Below are positions 1-6,635 of a stretch of DNA of 64,000 bases, piece after piece. Location: contig NZ_LT976854.1 of the NCBI RefSeq assembly GCF_900249755.1, positions 1,073,322 to 1,137,321 of the forward strand. Direction: 5' to 3'. The notes beneath the pieces were generated by a model that was not told the DNA's origin, did no database searches, and saw only the letters and a program-made list of their open reading frames with translations. Each line of letters opens with the position of its first letter. The stretch's first letter is position 1. This DNA is from Cupriavidus taiwanensis (GTDB taxonomy: Bacteria; Pseudomonadota; Gammaproteobacteria; Burkholderiales; Burkholderiaceae). The position numbers were made by a program, and so were the translations under genes.

Positions 1-285
1 TCGGAACGTGCAAAACACCCCCGAGCTATAGCTAACAATCGCCGTTGCATCAGGCTTAGCCTGTTGCACCTTAGGAAGCGTACAAAGCTCAGCCCCGCTT
101 AACGCATAAGGATTGGAGCCACCGGTATGGCCCTGAAACACCCAGACCGAGACGGACGGCGCCGCAGCATGCGCCTTAGAAGCCCAGCTCAGGCCACAGA
201 CAATGAGAGCCGCCAGTAGCGCAAGAACCCGGCGGTGCCGTATCGATTGCCGCGCAGCCAGCGAGCGAGAGAAGTAATAGCGCAT
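1..285 (-). CDS. Minor coat / adsorption protein pIII (N-terminal part, runs off window)
   Basis: The frame opens at an ATG at 285 and stays open to base 1, so only 95 N-terminal residues are visible. A basic stretch (residues 1-19) is followed by a hydrophobic core (about 20-36) and an Ala-His-Ala-Ala cleavage site near residues 39-41, a typical export signal. The mature part then has two cysteines. Position directly after the coat protein and two tiny hydrophobic genes is where inoviruses carry the pIII adsorption protein that binds the host pilus and TolA. The assignment rests on signal peptide and position; the receptor-binding and C-terminal membrane domains lie outside the window. Confidence 0.6.
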   Translation of the reverse strand, partial: MRYYFSRSLAARQSIRHRRVLALLAALIVCGLSWASKAHAAAPSVSVWVFQGHTGGSNPYALSGAELCTLPKVQQAKPDATAIVSYSSGVFCTFR

Positions 286-297
286 AGACAAGCCCCC

Positions 298-402
298 TCA
301 CCGATGCGTGAACATGATCCATGCCGCCCCCACAATCGCAACCACAATGAAAATCCCCATGATTCCCCCGAAAAAAATGGGGGGCCGCAGCCCCCCGAGC
401 AT
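298..402 (-). CDS. 34-residue phage membrane protein
   Basis: A short frame reads from an ATG at 402 to a TGA at 298. It contains one strongly hydrophobic segment of about 20 residues (motif GIMGIFIVVAIVGAAWIMF) with a short basic tail, the usual shape of tiny inovirus virion-tip or assembly proteins (pVII/pIX size class). Its ATG overlaps the stop of the preceding small frame in a TGATG arrangement, which suggests coupled translation. It is shorter than most gene finders report. A more exact role cannot be read from the sequence. Confidence 0.55.
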   Translation of the reverse strand: MLGGLRPPIFFGGIMGIFIVVAIVGAAWIMFTHR

Positions 403-500
403 CACCGCAGTGACCGCCACCAAAAACCAACCTTGATAGCGACGCGGATCAGCAAGACCGCGCCCCCGACTGTTGCCAGATCGGTGGCCCAGACCTGCAA
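402..500 (-). CDS. 32-residue phage small protein, TTG start
   Basis: Between the major coat gene and the 34-residue protein lies a 32-codon frame. It begins with TTG at 500, has a hydrophobic middle (DLATVGGAVLLIRVAIK) and ends with the TGA that overlaps the next ATG. Filamentous phages commonly have such a small hydrophobic virion protein here. No ATG exists in this frame and no clear Shine-Dalgarno precedes the TTG, so translation may depend on coupling to the coat gene, which ends 8 bases upstream. The call is tentative. Confidence 0.45.
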   Translation of the reverse strand: MQVWATDLATVGGAVLLIRVAIKVGFWWRSLR

Positions 501-508
501 CGCGAGCG

Positions 509-697
509 TTACAGGGCCGAGCGCAGCCACTTGACCGCCTTGACGGCCAGCACAATCAGAATGATGCCGGCGCCCACCGCAGCGGCGTCGGTAGCGGCCT
601 CGGCCAGCTTCGTGGTCACTTCGGTCGGCACCGTGGCATGGGCCGCACCAGCAACCATCAGAGGAACCGCGTAGCCCAGCTTGCGAACGTACTTCAT
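509..697 (-). CDS. Major coat protein (pVIII/CoaB type)
   Basis: The 62-residue product has an N-terminal signal peptide (basic MKYVRKLG, hydrophobic core, cleavage after Ala-His-Ala near residue 23). The mature protein of about 39 residues has an amphipathic start, a hydrophobic span (VGAGIILIVLAVKAV) and a basic C-terminal end with Lys, Lys and Arg. This is the classic inovirus major coat architecture, in which the basic tail contacts DNA inside the virion. The ATG at 697 was chosen because it begins the signal peptide and has a GGGAG-like sequence upstream; longer in-frame starts would add an unlikely Arg-rich leader. Confidence 0.8.
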   Translation of the reverse strand: MKYVRKLGYAVPLMVAGAAHATVPTEVTTKLAEAATDAAAVGAGIILIVLAVKAVKWLRSAL

Positions 698-737
698 GAG
701 GATTCTCCCGAAAATACCGGATCGCGCCGGCACGCTT

Positions 738-986
738 TCAGCTTGATGCCGAATCTTGATCACCCGAGGCAAGCGCCGCGAGAACCGAGCGAATGGCATA
801 CGCCACCGCCCAAACCAGCAAGATCGCGGAGCCGATTGCACCGCCATCCGCCGCACTCAACGCCAGCGGATTGTTGAGGTATTCCGCCGACGTTTGAACC
901 AGGTACGCGCAGGTGCTCAGGTCCGCAGGCTGCGGGTTGACCACCGACACCGCACCACTTGCCTCGACCTGGACACACAGCGCCAT
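738..986 (-). CDS. 82-residue phage membrane protein
   Basis: The ATG at 986 follows the stop of the 37-residue gene by two bases (TGATCATG). The product has a polar N-terminal half with two cysteines and a C-terminal hydrophobic segment (AIGSAILLVWAVAYAI) ending in a short acidic/serine tail. Location between the ssDNA-binding protein and the coat protein matches minor structural or assembly genes in inoviruses of Ralstonia and Xanthomonas. No specific family is recognised. Confidence 0.55.
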   Translation of the reverse strand: MALCVQVEASGAVSVVNPQPADLSTCAYLVQTSAEYLNNPLALSAADGGAIGSAILLVWAVAYAIRSVLAALASGDQDSASS

Positions 987-988
987 GA

Positions 989-1102
989 TCAGCCCCGGCC
1001 CGCTGCCACGTAGGCCGCGTACAGGGCCCGAGCACGACGCCGACGCACCAGCTCGACGGCAGCCCGTTCCGACACGAAAGACAGCAGCCAGAGCGCGAAC
1101 AT
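989..1102 (-). CDS. 37-residue phage small membrane protein
   Basis: The start codon overlaps the ssDNA-binding protein stop (ATGA at 1102-1099), indicating translational coupling. The product begins with a hydrophobic stretch (MFALWLLSFV), continues with a very basic centre (RRRRAR) and ends with a short apolar tail. Such tiny hydrophobic/basic proteins sit downstream of gene V in many inoviruses (pVII/pIX-like or host-interaction proteins). The precise role is not evident. Confidence 0.5.
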   Translation of the reverse strand: MFALWLLSFVSERAAVELVRRRRARALYAAYVAAGRG

Positions 1103-1419
1103 CACGCGGCCTGCTTCGGCTTGTCTTCGACCACCCGCTGCAGCGGCTTGATGCCGGTGATAACCTTCTGGTCGCCACCGTCCTTGCCGTTGCTGGTCTC
1201 GATCATCGTTACCTCTGCCAGGAACGGGAAAGGGTTGTTGATGATCGACTTGACCACCCCCGAGTTCTCGCACTTAAGCTCCTGCGTGCAGCAGCCCTTT
1301 GCGTCCTCACCACGCAGCTCCACATCGGCGTACACCTTGCCGGTGTCCAGCGACTTGCCATCCATCGTGCCCACCCAGGACTTGGCGCCCCGAATGGTGA
1401 TGCGTGCGATCATTTCCAT
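1102..1419 (-). CDS. Phage ssDNA-binding protein (gene V type)
   Basis: The 105-residue protein starts three bases after the initiator stop with a good AGGAG Shine-Dalgarno. It has the size, beta-rich pattern and position of inovirus gene V-type proteins, which coat newly made single-stranded phage DNA and hold it for extrusion. It contains a Cys-Cys pair (KGCCTQ) and a Lys-rich C-terminal end. The N-terminal pattern (MIARITIRGAKSW) and location right after the rolling-circle initiator support the call. Confidence 0.75.
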   Translation of the reverse strand: MEMIARITIRGAKSWVGTMDGKSLDTGKVYADVELRGEDAKGCCTQELKCENSGVVKSIINNPFPFLAEVTMIETSNGKDGGDQKVITGIKPLQRVVEDKPKQAA

Positions 1420-1422
1420 AGT

Positions 1423-2520
1423 TCACTCCTGACAGGTCGGGGGAGGTTCGTGCCCCCCATACACGTGCCGCGCCAGAGCAGGTTTATGCAGCTGCGCCGG
1501 GACGCCTTGTCGGCTGATCCGGATCGTCAGTGCAGCGTCGTTGGGATACTTGGTGTCCTTGGCGTACTTGATCGCCTTGCCGAACTGGAACTGGACATGG
1601 TCCAGCTTGCGCTCCAGGACAATCTCGTCATGCAGCGCCACGGCTTCTTTCTGGTCGGTCGCGCACTTGAGCGGATCGGCCTGCAGGAACTGTTCGAGCG
1701 CCTTGTAAGCACCCACGAAATATCGATCGCGCTCGACCAGGATGCGGTGGTCAACCACACGATCCTTGTTGCGGAACTCGATCTCGATGCGCAACCAGTC
1801 GCTGTCTTGCTTACCCAGCTGGCGGCCCTTCTCATAGGCCCGCAGCATCTTGCCGTTGACCCGCTTGCCGATCTCCAGCGTGCGCCCGCCGCACGCACCG
1901 AAGCCCGCTACCCCGCTCTCGATCTTCTTGTACTTGGGGATGCGCCCGCCAGCGTTGAACTCGCCAGCAAAGTAGAGCTGCTCCACCTGGTCGACACTCA
2001 CCTGCCCTTCGCAGAAGTCGCGCGCCAGGTCGCACCTGGTAATGCGAGCGTCCAGGTCCTGCACCGTGGCATAGACCGCGTCCCAGTCGTCCACCACCGC
2101 ACAGCCGTGGCCCGACATGTCGACCATCATCGTGCCGCCCACGTTGTCGCCACCGCAGCCGACCGAAGCGAGCTTCATCGTCTCGCCGTTGATGTAGGCC
2201 AGCACATCCGTGCTCGCCTCGTAGCCCCGCAGCCCTGCCCTGCGCTTGCTGGGCAGCATCGTCACCGGCACCGCGAACCACAGGTGGAAGTACTTGGCAA
2301 GCTGCTCCAGCGCCTGGCCGACGCCAGCGGCCGGCAGGAAGGTAAAGGACAACCAATCGACGATCGTCTGCTGTGCCTCGCGTTTAGCACTTTCCCCCCG
2401 TATTACCGGACGGGGGGAACCGGCCGCCCGGTCGGCGTCGCTGCGCGCCGCCGCGCCGGCCGCCCGGCCTTCCCGCGCCAGGTACTCTTGGTTAGGTCGT
2501 GCAACAACGCGACGTGCCAC
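1423..2520 (-). CDS. Phage replication initiation protein (rolling circle)
   Basis: The 365-residue product matches the phage replication initiation factor family (Rep_trans type) that nicks the plus-strand origin of filamentous phages. Recognisable parts are an N-terminal DWLSFTF motif at about residue 55, a central TRCDLARDFCEG segment at about 165, and the RIEIEFRNKDR motif at about 245, all typical of this family. The first ~45 residues are low-complexity Arg/Ala and may not be conserved. It is the first gene of the minus-strand phage operon and shares its upstream region with the divergent repressor-like gene. Confidence 0.85.
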   Translation of the reverse strand: MARRVVARPNQEYLAREGRAAGAAARSDADRAAGSPRPVIRGESAKREAQQTIVDWLSFTFLPAAGVGQALEQLAKYFHLWFAVPVTMLPSKRRAGLRGYEASTDVLAYINGETMKLASVGCGGDNVGGTMMVDMSGHGCAVVDDWDAVYATVQDLDARITRCDLARDFCEGQVSVDQVEQLYFAGEFNAGGRIPKYKKIESGVAGFGACGGRTLEIGKRVNGKMLRAYEKGRQLGKQDSDWLRIEIEFRNKDRVVDHRILVERDRYFVGAYKALEQFLQADPLKCATDQKEAVALHDEIVLERKLDHVQFQFGKAIKYAKDTKYPNDAALTIRISRQGVPAQLHKPALARHVYGGHEPPPTCQE

Positions 2521-2563
2521 TGGTTGACCCCCCGGTCGGTTTACCCGTTATCATTCGGTCGTC

Positions 2564-2613
2564 ATCTCAAGCGAGATGCCAATCTCACGCGAGATAGTAA
2601 TCTCACGTGAGAT
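2564..2613. promoter_or_regulatory. Three 14-bp palindromic repeats at 18-bp spacing (operators or iterons)
   Basis: Three near-identical palindromes with ATCTCA/GAGAT arms (ATCTCAAGCGAGAT, ATCTCACGCGAGAT, ATCTCACGTGAGAT) start at 2564, 2582 and 2600, exactly 18 bp apart. The third is a perfect palindrome. They lie between the divergent initiator gene and the helix-turn-helix gene, so the likely role is an operator array bound by that regulator; an iteron-like origin function is the alternative. Helical phasing is not integral (18 bp is about 1.7 turns), so adjacent dimers would sit on different faces. Confidence 0.7.
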
Positions 2614-2644
2614 GGCTTGATGTACTACTTCCGAGGGGTAGACA

Positions 2645-3046
2645 ATGCGCGTGGAAAAATATCTAGATGCCGTGATCGAGCGTCACGACCTGAAGAGCGA
2701 CTCGGCTCTCGCCCGCATGCTGGGCGTGAGCCAGAACACGGTCAGCCAATACCGGACCGGCAAGCGGACGCCGGACAACGAAGCGTGCCTGCACATCGCC
2801 CAGGCACTGGAAATGAGCGATCCTCTGCCGATCATCATGGCTGCCGACATGGATCGAGCAGAACGCTGTGGCCAGCGATCCCTGTGGGAGGTTTTTTCGC
2901 GGAGGATGGCTCAGGCAGCGGCCCCCGCCACCCTCGCCGTTCTGGTCGCTAGTGTCACAAATTTTGTGACACCTTCTGCCGCACAAGCCAGCACTGGCGC
3001 CGATTCGGTTGCCAAGTCTATGTGTTATGTCAAATCAAGGAAATAA
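2645..3046 (+). CDS. XRE-type helix-turn-helix phage regulator with C-terminal hydrophobic segment
   Basis: The 133-residue protein carries a Cro/CI-type helix-turn-helix at residues 17-50 (ALARMLGVSQNTVSQYRTGK), followed by a region resembling small phage-related regulators of Xanthomonas and Ralstonia inoviruses. Residues about 89-112 (ATLAVLVASVTNFV) are hydrophobic and could be a membrane span. The start has a GAGGGG ribosome-binding sequence. Divergent orientation to the initiator and the operator-like array upstream suggest it represses phage replication and its own promoter. Its last codons overlap the putative Xer attachment site, so the C-terminus may be set by integration. Confidence 0.75.
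   Translation: MRVEKYLDAVIERHDLKSDSALARMLGVSQNTVSQYRTGKRTPDNEACLHIAQALEMSDPLPIIMAADMDRAERCGQRSLWEVFSRRMAQAAAPATLAVLVASVTNFVTPSAAQASTGADSVAKSMCYVKSRK
2952..2972. repeat. Perfect 21-bp palindrome inside the regulator gene
   Basis: GTGTCACAAATTTTGTGACAC has 10-bp perfect arms around one central base, unusually AT-rich for this region. It sits in the 3' half of the helix-turn-helix gene, 75 bp before its end. It could be a protein-binding site or a hairpin in either transcript. No T-run follows, so a simple terminator is unlikely. Confidence 0.6.
3025..3035 (+). other. XerD-arm-like sequence at the prophage right boundary (candidate dif/att)
   Basis: TTATGTCAAAT matches 10 of 11 bases of the XerD-binding arm of dif sites (TTATGTTAAAT in E. 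coli). It lies at the 3' end of the last phage-type gene, immediately before chromosomal-type coding. Many inoviruses integrate at dif with host XerC/XerD. The sequence upstream of the 6-bp central region does not resemble a canonical XerC arm, as often seen in phage-derived half sites. The left junction is outside the window, so this is a suggestion only. Confidence 0.35.
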
Positions 3047-3135
3047 GCCCCCAGAGCGCGCGCCAACCGCTTCCTTGTACAACCCGCCCCACATTGCCGA
3101 AACTTGAAGGCCTGATTCATGCGATTCACCCCGAC

Positions 3136-4524
3136 ATGGACAAGGCCACGCCGCCCCAACACCCCTTGCTCGATGCGACACTGCGCACCGTTCCGCGCCG
3201 CTATCGCCTGCCGGAACTCTGCAATGACTCCGCGCCAGCCGCGGATGCCAGCCCGGCAACGACGCTGGCACTCGTGATTGAACAGGCGCGCGCTTTACTG
3301 CAGCGTGGCGAGATGCCCGATGCAGCTTTGAAAGACCGCTTCACCGGCGCCCTCGCGCGCATGGTGCGCGAAGCGATGCATGCGGATAGCGGTGATCCGG
3401 TGTTCCAGGCCATGGTCTTGCGGCATCGGGCCGCGCCGGTGCGGGAGTACGCGTCGCTGTCCGCGCGCGCTGACCAGGATCGCCGCGCCATTCACGCCGC
3501 CGTCAATGCGCTCGCGCATCCCGGCAAACAGCAACGCCTCGGCCCCGGGCCGCAACGCGAGGCGCTAGCCCAGCTGCATGCATGCGCCGGCGCCGCGGCC
3601 TGGAACGAGTTGCACGACGCCGCGCAGCGCCTGCTGGAGATGCAGCAGGCGCCCGCGCTAGCAGACGCAACGCCGGCAGCGCGCGGCCTGACCCAACTGC
3701 TGGAACACCCGGCCCTGGCGCGGCTGCGGCGTCTCGATAGGCTGGCATCGGACCCGCTCGTCGCGCAGTACCGGTCGCTGTGGGAGCGGTATGGTCCGCG
3801 CTCGGGCAGCGCTGGCGCGGTTGCGCAGGGCCGGTCGTCACGGCGGCGTGGCGAGGCTGCGGAGGCGCTGGCCACGCGGGCGCTGCAGGCGCTGGCGCAA
3901 CGGCTCAACGCCGACAGGGATGCATCGGCACCCTACCGCGTGGTGACGTCGATGCGCGTACCGGCCGCGATCCCGGCCGCGCATGAACGCGCCAAGACCG
4001 AATGGGATGCGGTGCTGCTCGGGCAAGCTGCCGCGGCGGACGCCGCGCCGGCCTGGGACGTGTGCCTGCTGGTGGAGGTCAAGGCTTCGGTCGACGCTGC
4101 CGCCACGGACTTCCCGCGGCTCTTGCGCGGCTTGCGCCTGCTCGCGCAGGCGGACCCGGACGACGTCTATTCGTTTGCGACCCGGCAAGGCACAGTGCCC
4201 CTGCGGGGCGCCGCCCTGCGTGCCCTGCCCTCTGCGTCCGCCGCCCTGTCCGGCACGGTGCTCTATTGCTGCGACGCGCCGGCCGAGCCCACACCACGAC
4301 TGCTCAGCGCCGCCAGCCGGATGCAGTTGTTGTCGGCCGCGCCGACGCTGGACTTCGCCGCCACCCTGACGGGACCCACGCCTGCCGACGCGCGCGAGCT
4401 CGAGCCGGTCTGGGTGGCGCTGCTGGAAGCGCCCGGCTGGCGTGCCGTGCTCAACCAGTACGCGACGCTGCGACAGGTCCGTGAACTGATGGTGCATCCG
4501 GACGACTTGTTGGACGTTGTGTAG
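3136..4524 (+). CDS. Conserved hypothetical protein with PD-(D/E)XK nuclease-like motif
   Basis: A 462-residue Ala-rich, largely helical protein. Near residues 290-320 it shows EWDAVLLG followed about 13 residues later by DVCLLVEVKAS, that is an Asp on a strand and a later Glu-x-Lys, the pattern of PD-(D/E)XK nuclease-fold proteins. No restriction methylase or helicase partner is near, so the role is unknown. The ATG at 3136 was chosen because upstream in-frame starts would place the N-terminus inside the prophage junction; no strong ribosome-binding site precedes it. The gene directly flanks the prophage. The nuclease reading needs structure prediction to confirm. Confidence 0.5.
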   Translation: MDKATPPQHPLLDATLRTVPRRYRLPELCNDSAPAADASPATTLALVIEQARALLQRGEMPDAALKDRFTGALARMVREAMHADSGDPVFQAMVLRHRAAPVREYASLSARADQDRRAIHAAVNALAHPGKQQRLGPGPQREALAQLHACAGAAAWNELHDAAQRLLEMQQAPALADATPAARGLTQLLEHPALARLRRLDRLASDPLVAQYRSLWERYGPRSGSAGAVAQGRSSRRRGEAAEALATRALQALAQRLNADRDASAPYRVVTSMRVPAAIPAAHERAKTEWDAVLLGQAAAADAAPAWDVCLLVEVKASVDAAATDFPRLLRGLRLLAQADPDDVYSFATRQGTVPLRGAALRALPSASAALSGTVLYCCDAPAEPTPRLLSAASRMQLLSAAPTLDFAATLTGPTPADARELEPVWVALLEAPGWRAVLNQYATLRQVRELMVHPDDLLDVV

Positions 4525-4566
4525 GCAAGGCATGGCCGAACCAGGGCGCGCGCCGGCATGGTCGAC

Positions 4567-5073
4567 CTACGCTCCGCCGCCAGGACGCGGCGCCAACAGG
4601 TCTTCGAAGAAGAATGCCGCCAGCTGATGACGTCCGCTCACCTTGGCCTTGGCATAAAGATTGGCGGCGTGCTGCCGCACCGTCTTCGCGCCGGTCTCGC
4701 GCACGCCGGCAATTTCTTCCAGCGACAGGCCTTTGACCAGCAGTAATGCGACGTCCCTTTCGGCCGGGGTCAGGCCCCAGCGCTGGAACTGCTCCTGCAT
4801 CGATTGCAGGAAGTCGCGCGTGGAGCGTTGTGCCGCAGCGTCGCGTTCGGCCGCCGCGCGAACGGCGGCATCAGCCGAATGCTTGAGCGTTTCGACCGCG
4901 TGCAAGGCGCGCCGCCGCTCACGGATCACGATGCCGAGGATCACCAGGAACGCGATCGTTGCCGCGGTTTCGGCATAGAAGTGGAATGACGGCCCGCTGT
5001 GGACAAGCTGGTACAGGTCCCATGCCTGATAAAGCGGGAAGACGGCAAGCATGAGCAGGAACTTTGGGGGCAT
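4567..5073 (-). CDS. LuxR-type transcriptional regulator with N-terminal membrane segments
   Basis: The 168-residue protein begins with two hydrophobic segments (about residues 4-17 and 35-49, the latter AATIAFLVILGIVIR), continues with a helical, charged linker (50-95) that may form a coiled coil, and ends with a LuxR/FixJ-type helix-turn-helix (about 100-160: LTPAERDVALLLVKGLSLEEIA). It has no receiver or autoinducer domain, so it looks like a membrane-anchored one-component regulator. It is transcribed away from the NIS siderophore operon; the 356-bp shared upstream region contains a 19-bp palindrome and a Fur-type site. Whether it senses envelope or iron status is unknown. Confidence 0.75.
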   Translation of the reverse strand: MPPKFLLMLAVFPLYQAWDLYQLVHSGPSFHFYAETAATIAFLVILGIVIRERRRALHAVETLKHSADAAVRAAAERDAAAQRSTRDFLQSMQEQFQRWGLTPAERDVALLLVKGLSLEEIAGVRETGAKTVRQHAANLYAKAKVSGRHQLAAFFFEDLLAPRPGGGA

Positions 5074-5143
5074 AGGCGTTCGGTCTCGGGTCCAGCCTGA
5101 CGTGCCGGCTGGGAAAAATCGAGCATCACGGCGGACGCGTAAT

Positions 5144-5162
5144 GTAACTGATTCTCAGTTAC
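5144..5162. promoter_or_regulatory. 19-bp palindromic operator candidate
   Basis: GTAACTGATTCTCAGTTAC has perfect 8-bp arms separated by three bases. It lies 71 bp upstream of the LuxR-type regulator start. It fits the Fur consensus poorly, so autoregulation by the LuxR-type protein or binding by another dimeric regulator are both possible. Confidence 0.45.
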
Positions 5163-5331
5163 CGGCCAAGACCTCGTTGCGACGAATTTGCCGCTTTAGG
5201 TGCCTCTCTTCGCACAATTTCCCATACCGGGCAGATGTCCCGGGCCGCGCGATGTGTCGTAGATAGCACCTGAATACGGAACAAAGGGCCTGGACGGCCA
5301 TGGCAGATGCCGCTCACGGGCCTGGACCGCG

Positions 5332-5360
5332 TTGAGTGTGAGAATGAGTCGCATTAGCAT
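5332..5360 (+). promoter_or_regulatory. NIS operon promoter with embedded Fur box
   Basis: TTGAGT at 5332-5337 and TAGCAT at 5355-5360 are separated by 17 bp, a reasonable sigma70 promoter. The spacer and -10 carry two overlapping 7-1-7 Fur-type motifs offset by six bases (5339-5353 and 5345-5359), with 10 and 9 of 14 matches to TGATAATnATTATCA. Fur bound with iron would block this promoter, giving iron-repressed synthesis. The first gene starts 70 bp downstream. Confidence 0.65.
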
Positions 5361-5429
5361 GATTCGACCGCTTCGTACCCATTGCGTTGCTCACTGCGCT
5401 CCCCCGCACATCCAACTGAGGCCCGACTC

Positions 5430-6635
5430 ATGCAAGAGATCTTCGTACTCGCCCACGTACCGACCCCCGCCGTCAACGAAGGCTTCCTGCCGGCGGCGCG
5501 TGCGCTCAGGCGCTCCGTCGTCCTGTTGACGGATTGCGCCGATGCCCATCGCGCACACTTTGCCGGCGCCGGCCTGCCCGCCTACCCGGATGACATCGTC
5601 CCGTGCGATGTCTTCAACCCGCTGGCGGTGATCGATGCCATCACGCGCCGCGGTGGCAAGCCTGCGGCGGTGTTTTCCAATAGCGATCACCTGCAGGCGG
5701 CCACGGCCATCGCTGCGGCGTACTTTGGACTGCCGGGCAAGGACTGGCGCACCGCCTACGCGGCCAAGAACAAGGCGGAGATGCGGCGGCGCCTGCAAGA
5801 GTCGGGCATCGACACGCTCTGGCACGCGGTCGTTTGCGACAGCGCCGGCCTGGCCGCGCTTGCCGGGGTGCCGATGCCGTGCATCGTCAAGCCGCGCGAA
5901 GGCGTCGCCAGCCAGCAGGTCAGCCTGGCGCGCAGCCACGCCGAGCTGGCCGAGCATTGCGGCGCGATCTGGGCCCGGCACCCGGGCCAGGTCTTGCTGC
6001 TGGAGGAATACCTGGAAGGCCCGCTGTACACGCTGGAAACGCTGGGCGACGGCAAGGAACTCCGCGCGCTCGGCGGCTTCCGCGTGACCCTGTCGCCGCC
6101 GCCGTACTTCGTTGAGCTGGAAGCGGTATGGGGCACCGGCCTGCCCGCTTCGGTCGAAGCCGAAGTCCTGGACACCATCCGCCGCTTCGGCATCGGTTTC
6201 GGCGCCTGCCATACCGAATACGTGCTGACCGCGCAAGGCCCGCGGCTTATCGAGATCAACTACCGCAGCATCGGCGACTACCGCGAATTCCTGCTGTCCG
6301 ACACCCTGCAGTTCCCGCTGTTCGAGCAGGTGTTGCGCCTGCACCTGGGCGAGGCCCTGCCGGCGCTCGAGGTGCCGAGGCGGGCGGCCTGGATCCGCTA
6401 TTTCACCGCGCAGGCGGAAGGCACGCTGCGGCACGCTCCGGCACACAGCCAGCATGAAGGCGACGGCGTGCGGCTGACCTACCAGCCCCTGCGCAAGGTG
6501 GGCGAAGCGATCCAGCTGACGAACTCCAACAAGGATTACCTGGGCGTGCTGCGCGGCAGCGGCCCCGACAGCGCGGGTCTTGCCGCTGCGGTGGAACTGG
6601 CCAGCAGCAAGCTCGCCTGGGAGATCGCACAATGA
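5430..6635 (+). CDS. pvsA: ATP-grasp ligase of the vibrioferrin-type NIS operon (PvsA-like)
   Basis: The 401-residue protein has the ATP-grasp layout: N-terminal pre-grasp region, a central PCIVKPREGVASQQV segment (about residues 150-165) binding ATP phosphates, LLLEEYLEG (about 190), and a metal-binding GPRLIEINYR motif (about 270). In Vibrio the first gene of pvsABCDE encodes an ATP-grasp enzyme of vibrioferrin assembly, and the same order ATP-grasp, NIS, MFS, NIS, decarboxylase is seen here. The likely job is ATP-dependent amide bond formation with an amino acid building block. The ATG at 5430 follows a GAGG ribosome-binding sequence; the stop overlaps the next start by ATGA. Confidence 0.7.
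   Translation: MQEIFVLAHVPTPAVNEGFLPAARALRRSVVLLTDCADAHRAHFAGAGLPAYPDDIVPCDVFNPLAVIDAITRRGGKPAAVFSNSDHLQAATAIAAAYFGLPGKDWRTAYAAKNKAEMRRRLQESGIDTLWHAVVCDSAGLAALAGVPMPCIVKPREGVASQQVSLARSHAELAEHCGAIWARHPGQVLLLEEYLEGPLYTLETLGDGKELRALGGFRVTLSPPPYFVELEAVWGTGLPASVEAEVLDTIRRFGIGFGACHTEYVLTAQGPRLIEINYRSIGDYREFLLSDTLQFPLFEQVLRLHLGEALPALEVPRRAAWIRYFTAQAEGTLRHAPAHSQHEGDGVRLTYQPLRKVGEAIQLTNSNKDYLGVLRGSGPDSAGLAAAVELASSKLAWEIAQ

Larger units (their letters stand above)
1..3046. mobile_element. Filamentous (inovirus) prophage, right-hand part
   Basis: A block of short, tightly packed minus-strand genes has the inovirus order: rolling-circle initiator, ssDNA-binding protein, small membrane proteins, signal-peptide-bearing major coat protein, two more tiny proteins and the start of the adsorption protein. 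A plus-strand helix-turn-helix gene diverges from the initiator across a repeat-rich gap. The left end lies outside the window, so the assembly ATPase (Zot/pI) is not visible. The right boundary is placed near 3040, where chromosomal-style coding resumes and a XerD-arm-like sequence occurs. Whether the prophage is complete or active cannot be judged here. Confidence 0.85.
5074..5429. other. Divergent regulatory region between LuxR-type gene and NIS operon
   Basis: No gene is seen in these 356 bases. The stretch holds a 19-bp palindrome at 5144-5162 nearer the LuxR-type gene and a sigma70-like promoter with an embedded Fur-box-like sequence at 5332-5360 facing the NIS operon. Short frames here lack start signals and family resemblance. 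Confidence 0.7.

Noticed and set aside
913-2610. Plus-strand open frame of 565 codons opposite the phage initiator and ssDNA-binding genes
   Set aside because: Spans several clear minus-strand phage genes and has no motif; overlapping stops and starts on the minus strand fit a phage operon.
5144-5162. Fur box
   Set aside because: The palindrome GTAACTGA-TTC-TCAGTTAC matches the Fur consensus poorly, whereas 5339-5359 matches well at the proper place in the NIS promoter.
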